Of a stretch of 64,000 bases of DNA, positions 50,401 to 59,400 are shown piece by piece. Made by a program: the position numbers and the translations under genes. The stretch comes from Pectinophora gossypiella (taxonomy: Eukaryota; Arthropoda; Insecta; Lepidoptera; Gelechiidae), in assembly GCF_024362695.1 (NCBI RefSeq), contig NC_065414.1:3675501-3739500 (forward strand). The letters run 5' to 3'. The notes below the pieces were generated by a model. The model made no database searches. It saw nothing but the letters and a program-made list of their open reading frames with translations, and was not told the origin of the DNA. Position 1 is the first letter of the stretch; every line of letters starts with the position of its first letter.

Positions 50401-53400
50401 AGTGTCGACCCCTGGCAAGATGGTGGGACGACTTGCAGGGGGTGGCTAGAAGCGAATGGACGCGTAAAGCTGAAGATAGGGCTTTGTGGCGCGCCTTGGG
50501 AGAGGCCTATGTCCAGCAGTGGACTGCAGTGGGCTAACGATGATGGTGATGGTGTTTCTTATCCAGGTCTACAACTGCAAATCGGCGGCAAGAATGTGAA
50601 ACCAGGCTTCCAGTCGTTACAGAGACTGGTTCAGCAACAGTGGAACTCCATATCCAACTTTAATCAAACTATAATAAACGTCTGCAGAGATAAATTGCAA
50701 GATGTTGATATTACTGTTGAGGTAAGACAATTTTCTATACTTGTTGTAAAGTTTGGACCATGATGCGGTTGCGGCCAAGTAGTTAATGCTATTTACGGCA
50801 AATCTACTATAGGATACGACAAAAAAAAGTAAAAAAGGTTAAGGACGGATTAAATGACTGAAAGTCCCATAGCAGGGAGTTTTAAGTGGCCTTTTTTTGT
50901 GGCATAGTAGGTACATCTATTTACAAAAATAATGAAACTATACTATACACGATCTGGTGAAGGTCGCGGGAAGCCGCTGGATGCGGGCAGCGCAGGACCG
51001 ATCGTCGTGGAGATCCTTGGGGTAGGCCTATGCCTAGCAGTCTGGGCGTCTTACGGCTGATGATGATGATGATGATGGTGTTATACACAGTAACTACGGA
51101 ACTACCCTTTATCTACTATTGCCGATGGAGATCTGTGTGCAATATTTTATGTTTCTTTTTTAAGAACGTCTATGGCTCTGTGCCGAGGTTTTTCTTGTAG
51201 CTTCTTTTCCCCGGCTATACAGGTTGTGAGAAGCTGCAGTAGTTTTAGGCGGATGAGACGATCGTTACGTAAAAAAATACGATTCAAAGTGTAACTATGT
51301 TATCTACTGAATAAATAATTTTATGTACTATGAAAGAATTATCATCATGTCCAAACAGTATCCTGCGACGGCGACTCCTAAATATATATCCCGGGTCGTT
51401 GTTGTGGTGGGCTCTGCTGTGGCTGTGGTCTTGAACAACCGAAAAAATATCCATATAAAAATATAGTTAACGGTTTTAATTTTAACATTTCTGTTTCACA
51501 ATCGTGGCCACCGCTTTCTATTTTGCGCCCTAAAATTCTCTTTAATTTCAGGCAGCCAGTTCCTGCTTAATTAGTCTTTACCTTATCGACTCTCAAACTA
51601 TGGTGGAACTCCTAAACTCTTTGATAGCCTTACAAAGCAACAGCAGCCTCAAATCTACCTTACAGTTTGACCTTACAAAGATAATAGAGGGAGACGTAAA
51701 AGCTAAGATTAAGGAGAAAATAGTCAATGGAGTGAAAATTGTGTTGAAAACTGTTGTGTTGGTCTATGCTTGTTTTGTTGGTAAGTAGATATTTTAATGT
51801 GCCATTATTGATTTACTACTACCGTGTAGATACAGCGCTTGTACGAAAATGTGGCAATGTGGTACACAGCGGTGTATATGTCGTGGCCAGATCATAGAAT
51901 TGATCATTTCATGATGTGCTCGATCATTTCATGAAATGGTCATATTTCATGCAATAGAATATCATTCGTGGGCCACATCATGATGTAGTTTATCCAGATC
52001 AATGAACACAAAACGTTTAACGATATGATCAACTAAATGCATGATTACTTCATGATATGGCCAAACGTTGGCAATCATATCGTAAAATTAGTAACATTAT
52101 CCACCGGTAGAGGCACCAGCCGATTATATTTAAAACTTGATTGATATTATAATCATTCAATTTTCCATATCGAATATGTACATAATTTTGATCCTAAGAA
52201 ATTAACCGACTATTCGCATTTTTATTACACCACATAACATGAACACCGCGTACATTAACGATTGATATATCATTAAACGTTGACGTTTCAACGATATGGT
52301 CAACTTAAGTTCGCCATTTCATGAAATGGTCGAACACATCATGAAATGATCAATTTTACGATATGGCCACGACATATACATTCACTTTGTGATCCTGTGG
52401 TACACCGGCTTGCTTCTCAAACAGGGAGCGCCGGTACGAACCCCGGTACTGGACTTGCACCAATGGATTATTGTTTTATCCTAAGTGCAATTTTCACTAA
52501 CACAGTTTTTTTTTTTAATCTTTATTTAATGAGCTTTGTCTCAAAAGTGACAATGCCGTTCAATACAGCCTCATAGAAAATAAAACAAGGCTTGAAACCC
52601 AGACGCAAGTATTCACTCACATCTCAATTTCAAACCCCGCTTGACCAAATTGTATAGCATCTTGGCCTCCTTAGATAACGGAAAAGCCATAATGCTGTTA
52701 CATGCACCGATCTGATAAAATTCAGGACACATAATCTGCATTGTAGACTAACACAGTTGGTTCGACCATTATAGACGGCGAAACCACCCACCACCTACCA
52801 CGTAGGTCTAACAGAAAGCTCGATAAGGTTTTAGTTCATCTTGCGATGGATGTACCTCTAACTAGACCCATTGTGCGTACAGGTGTGCGTTTCTAAATAT
52901 ACATTAAAAATGCAGATCCAACTATATTTATTTTTAAATATTTCAGACAACGACGGAGGTGCTGTGCTAGCAAAATTAAAGAACTTATTTAGAAAAGATT
53001 CGCAGCCATTAGTAGATTTAGTGCACTTTAGTGACCCAGCTGCTTTAAAACTTCTACCGTCTGTTATTTCTAATTATAGGTAAGTTTTTTTTTAATTTAA
53101 GAGATGGCGCGACGACTTGGACGCTTGCTGGAGGGACTGGCGGAATAAGGTCCGCGAAAAATGGAAAGAGGAGGCCTTTGCCCAGCAGTGGGATCTTGTA
53201 GGCTAGTTTAGATTACATTAGATTTTTTTAAATTTGATTTCTTACTAAGGTACCAGAAATACTTACACGCAACGCCCAAAAGAAATGTCTATCTACAGCG
53301 AGACTGTACAAAACTAATCGATAGCGCTATGCGATATTATTATGAACCAATTCTATTCTTCTCTTCGTGTAGATTGTGAGGTGGATTACCAACCTCCAAG

Positions 53401-56400
53401 CTGGTGCCAGGCTTACTATTGAGCCGCCAAAGGCCCCTGACATGACTCGTGTATCGGCTACATATTTACAGAAGTAACCGGGACGAACGGCCTAACGTAC
53501 CTTCCGAAGCACGGATTATCTTACTTTCGGACAGTCAGGGGATTAGGCTGTAATGTCCCAATGAAACTAGGGATTACAAAGTGATTTTTGTGATGTGTCC
53601 CCACCGGGATTCGAACCCGGGGCCTCCGGATCGTGAGCCCAACGCTCAACCACTGAACCACAGAGGCCGTTTTTGTCTACGCGATTAATGATCCACGTGC
53701 GATATGCTTATGCAAATTTACGGCTAGTTACCCTTTTGCTATACCACAGTCCCCTTATCCCCATATCATTTTCAGATTAACATCCAACAAAGAAGTGGAA
53801 GCACTACCAAAAGAGGTCATAACGAAATGCGTCCAGAAATGGAGTGTCTGGGTGAAGTCGTTCATAGATGACAATGTCCAAACTTTATTGCAAAATATCA
53901 CCAGAGTCAAAGTATTGCATGAAATTAGAGAAGAGGCTTTTAAAATAGGTACGTAGTTTTCTGGTGAGTCCAAAGGTCGCCTGGCAGCAACGAAAAATAA
54001 ATCTTGAGACATATATATTTCGTAATGTACAGAATGTACGAAGGCTTCTGTAAAAGACCTTCTGTCAAATCTTTAAGTTAGGTAAGCGGACTCCATGAAA
54101 AACGGGATTTGATGGGAGACGATGGTACGAAGCAAAGGAGTAAATTTGTGAAGGCATGATTATTAAGTCTCTTTACAAGCGTCCACTTGAACGGGACGAT
54201 ATCTATACCATCTAACGGCCTTTAACTAAAATGCCAGTCGTGCGGCCACTACTGTCGCTCTCGCATTTGACTTTACAGCCATTTTAAAAGCTGTCACAAG
54301 ACCGCTGCTTGAATCATCTGGCAAACATGTAAAGACCTGAGATGATATAAGCTGAACATCCATCAGTACAAACTCATCAACTGCCAAACGACGTCCATAA
54401 GTACAGCTTAATCATCTCAGGTATGGACCATAAGGAGTGTCTACATTTTACTATTTTTATGAGTTGTCATAGTTATGTCTGCTGCGGATTTGCTGATTTA
54501 GTGAAGTTTTACCTTTAAAAGTATCAACACGTGTCCTAACCTGTTCTGATTCAATTAAAAAATATCTATATCTTCTTTGTATGAATTTGTATGGCGCAAG
54601 GCCCGCTAGACCGTTCCGTCACCGACCAACACCGTAGCGCGCCATGCACGGACGGGCCAGAATTCCCGGTACATACGGGGATAGAACAGCATTGTTCCGT
54701 TGCGGTGGGCATGGTAACGTCCGGCATGCGCTGGTCAGTGCCTGACACGGTCCTAGCACTGTCCTGGTATGATACGGTGTAGTGGACACAGGCCTAAAGT
54801 GAACGCGCAGCTCAAGCGTATTAGAAATGATCAATCTTTTTATTATTTAACAGAAACACCACCGAATTGGACAGCAATATGCTCTTCATTAGACATACCA
54901 GAAGTCCATGTATGGTGCCACTACTTCCAACCACTTCTGACGTCTCGAGTCAAGACTATAGTAGACAACCGTTGGCTCAAAATCTATGATTCGTTCAAGA
55001 CTCAGATACTCACGGATTTGACTAGAGTCTCCTCTGAAAGTGAGATGGAGAAGGAATTTGATATAAACTGGTTTGTGTGGAAAGATTTGATTGGCGAAAC
55101 TGTTATCGAGTCCAGAAGTGATGTCGTTAAAGTCATGAATTCGCTTATGAAAGGTGAGTTTAGGAGCTAATTATGGGTGGTATTAATAAACTAATCTCAG
55201 CTGAGACTGCCCTCAAGATCATGCCTCAGTTTTTATATAAGAACTGTCACATTGACATAATCTTGAGGGCAGTCTCAAAGCTGATATTAGTTTATTAATA
55301 CCACCCTAAAAAACTAGCTACTAGCGTAGCTTGCTAGCGAACTCGTGTCTTCAACACCGACTGTAGCGTATTTGTTATTTTTTGTCTCATGCGATCTTAG
55401 CCTCGATCTCTTACATCAGTTTCTTCCTTTTGTCATTTCCCTTAAAGTATAATTCATTTTTGATGCGTTTTAAGTTTGATGCCCATAAGCTCACGCCTAT
55501 TTCCAGTCGGGGTAGGCAGAGACCACGGAATTCCTAACACACCACTTTCGTTTCTTTCACTTTCGTCAAAGACTTAATGCATCCTCGCCGGTTTAGAGTA
55601 TTCTTGACCAACCTTTCTTTTAAACATCCTGTATCTGATCGTGGTATGTACGCGTTGAAACACATAGAGCCAAATAATTGGGATAAGCGGATAGGGCGCC
55701 AGATATTGTTTGCGGTTTCGTATAAAACCTCTGGTCCTGTATGCATCAATCATTAAGTCATTGAAACCTTGTTTTATTCTTTAATATAATCTACTATTTC
55801 ATCTTCACCATAACTATAGATTTTATTTCTCAGTTTTCCCAAAATCCAAAATTCAAATAACCCTTGTTCCTTAGGTATGTCTCGACAAGACCGAGGGTTT
55901 ACTCCAAACCTAGAAAAGCTCTGTCAGACGCTAGACAATGAACTGCAGAAGTTGTTAGAAGACTTGAAAGTCTACCTGTACCAAGACAAGAAGACGAGTA
56001 GCAAGCTGATCTTCGCCTATGATGAAGACGATGATAGCGATCAAATCTACAGCGACAAAGGAGATATAGAGCAGTATTTGAGGCATATATCCGGCAAGAA
56101 CATTCAGAGGTTGGTACACATGTTTTATTTCATATTTGGAATTAAACGTTTTGAGACTGTACCTTTTCCGACTGATTTGACAGACATTTCATAAGAACTA
56201 AAAAATATATTGATCACTATTGATAACCTGGTATCCGGGTGCTTGGAATTTCGTGTTTCCTACCTACCCCAACGCGAAATAGGTCTGATCTTATGTATGT
56301 ATGTGCATAAATCTAAACAAGTACAGCACTTGGATAACAATTTGAGAAACGGACATTCTGTGTAAACTTGTTAGTTTCGGTGTAAAACAATCCAGCAGTT

Positions 56401-59400
56401 CAGACAGCCTTCAGATAGTTTGAAACTATTCAACGTAGCATGATTTGGATAATTAAAGCACATAATAACGGGTTCTTACCGCGTTTAAATGGGGATATGA
56501 GACTCCCGATATTTCGACACTGTTGCAAGTGTCATGATCACGGGATGACCAACCATGATTTGGATGGCAACAGGACAGAGATATATAAATCGCCCAATAT
56601 GAAAGAGACGAGAGATATGTTACTCCACACATGTACGGTCACGAGCATTAATATGTATACACTTTGATACCATGTCACATTAACTTTTTTGACAAATTGC
56701 ACTATAAGTCTCACTAAATGTCAAATATGTTAGTACGACAGAGTTCTAAAGCGGGTACATTATATTGCTCATGACTGTACTCATTGGGGTAAGTGTGGCA
56801 CCGGAGATCGAGTCGGCGTTCTACATGACCACAGTGCCTTACGTGTCAATGTTAACTATGTTTATAATTATCCACAGCATGCTTCAATACATCAAAGCCT
56901 GCTTTGACGAGCCAACTTTTCAATCCACTGATCTCCAGAAGAAGACCACATCTATATACACAGCAAGATTCACACAAGCAACTATTGTCCTAATGCCTAA
57001 TCTACGCAAGTGCTACATTCCCGAAAATTACAATCACATAGGCATGATTCATATTGAGGAAAATGCTTTGAAAAGTTGGAATGACATTTGCGCTGTTTTG
57101 AAGGAACATTGCTTGTTTTGTTGGGGCAAATGGGTGGCTATTGTGGTCGAAAAAGTTGTCGAGTTGACTAAATGTCTTCCTCAAGAGTTTACTTTAGAAG
57201 CTAATGTGGACTACTTGATGATGGTAAGTTGATAACAACATTGAAATACTTAATATTACCTGTACTATATTTTGGTTTGATTAGTGAAAGGTACCAACCT
57301 ATTAATAACTCTAATTCTAACTATCATAATAGCTCTCGATCGATGAACGTGTGTATAAGTATTTGACAGACAAGCAAAGTTCAATCGTATTATTTGATAA
57401 TTGAATTAAATTTTGCTTGGCTGTCAAACATACGTTCACCGCTTGTTTATTGTTTATTGGTAAGGCAGGGGTTAAGAGAGCCTGACACTTCTGTCCGTCT
57501 GACTAATAAAAGAAGCTTTAGTTAAGAATAAAATCTCCTTTGATAATAAACTTATTACATTTTTCTAGCAATGGGATGTCATTAAAATAGAAGAGAAAGA
57601 CGAAGAAGGTAAAGTAATAGAATCCACCATAAAAGTACCAGCCGGTCCTTCTTTGAAACTTCAAGAATACTTATATTCTGTCAGTCGAATACTAGACGAA
57701 GTCGTACCTCACACGCTACCCATAGAAATCCACACATCTTTCATCGAAAAAGTTACTGCTATCACTTTCGAACATTACAACAGAGTCATAAGAGAAAAGG
57801 ACACGGATATAAACCAAAGATGCGCGCTTCAGTTGCTAATGGATATTCGACATTTGACTTTGCTATTGGTACCTCGAGAAAATAAGAAGTCTATGGAATT
57901 TTCTTCGGAGATTTGCGAGTTTTTGAGGCAGAAGATTGATCCGTTTGATTATGATGTCTTCTATCCGTATATTCAAACTAATTTGAAGAGATCTGTCCAA
58001 AGAGTTCAGGTGGGTATTCTATTTACTATTTACTTTTTCTGTCGTGTAAGTTGTGAGGTCGATGACCGAGCTAGTATCGAAGGCTTAACTTGTCATCCAA
58101 AGACAAATTGAAATTAAAAAATATCTTTATTCTATTGGTAACATAGTTACACTTTGAATCCTCAATTTTTACATATATCAGCCTAAAACTACTCCAGCTT
58201 CTTACAACTTGTATAGCCGGAGAAAAGTAGCTGCAAGAAAAACCTTGGCATAAAGCTGTAGAAGTTCTTGAAAAAATCCATAAAATATTGTTATACAACT
58301 TAGTAATTTAGCTGTATAATATCGGGTCCCCGACAATTAATCCCATGCATTCATATCTTCTAAATAATCACGGTTCACATGCCACCTCTCAGTAATGGAG
58401 TATCATCAACCTCGCTACTCCATACTGGGTTAGTGGAGGTGTTTGGTCTAATAGCCAACCCATTCGACACAGTTTTTCTGACGTGGCTCAACATGATCAA
58501 TAATTTGACTCAGAAATAGAAGCCAGTCTAAGATAATTAAAAATCAATCTCACTTTACTTTTCGATTTTTTTTTTATTTCTTTTTTTTATTCTAATAATG
58601 AGTGCGACTTTTGATCGCTTTTATTGATGACGTCACAACACAAACTCCAAAGAAAAATTTCGTTTTGACGTTTCGTAAAAAGTATCTCATTTGACTAGGT
58701 TGTCAAGTAGCCTATTCCTTTTTCAGACACTCCTAGGCAGCCTGATCCTCCATCACGGCCAATTGACCGGCATTATTGGGACCAAGCCAGTACTATCCGG
58801 CGGGAGTGGGGATAAAGCGGCTACTGTACTCGCAACGGGCGATTCCCATTGGTTCTCGTTACTGCCCGTAGCAGCGCCACCTAGCGCTTTAAAGAAGCAG
58901 GATAAACCGGTAAGTTTGAATTTTACTTTGTATTTATGTAAGTACCTAAGAACCGTGGTAGGCTGGTAGCCCAGTTGGTTCGCTTGTCTCTCACTTTGAG
59001 GTCGCAGGTTCAAATCCAGCACAGGCCTAAATCAATAATTGTCGAATTTGTTTTCGAATTCATCTTTTGATCATAAACGATTATCACGTGCTCAGCGGTG
59101 AAGGAAAACATCGTGAGGAAACTCAAATTCCCGAGATGTATTTTCGGAGGTATGTGACCTAACCTGTATTGGGCTGGTATTCCCTTCGCGGGTTGGAAGA
59201 TCAGGCAGGCAGTCGCTTCTGTAAAAAACCGGACCTGTCAAATCTTCGGGTGAGGCTATGTGTGTGATTTGTTGTGAATGAGTGGACGTATGTGTGTCGC
59301 GAGTGTCTGAGGTTCTGCGAGAAGATGAATGATGTGTGAAAATTAAATGTTTTTATATTGTTTACACTTAAGTTTCTTATGTCTAATTATATTATTATTT

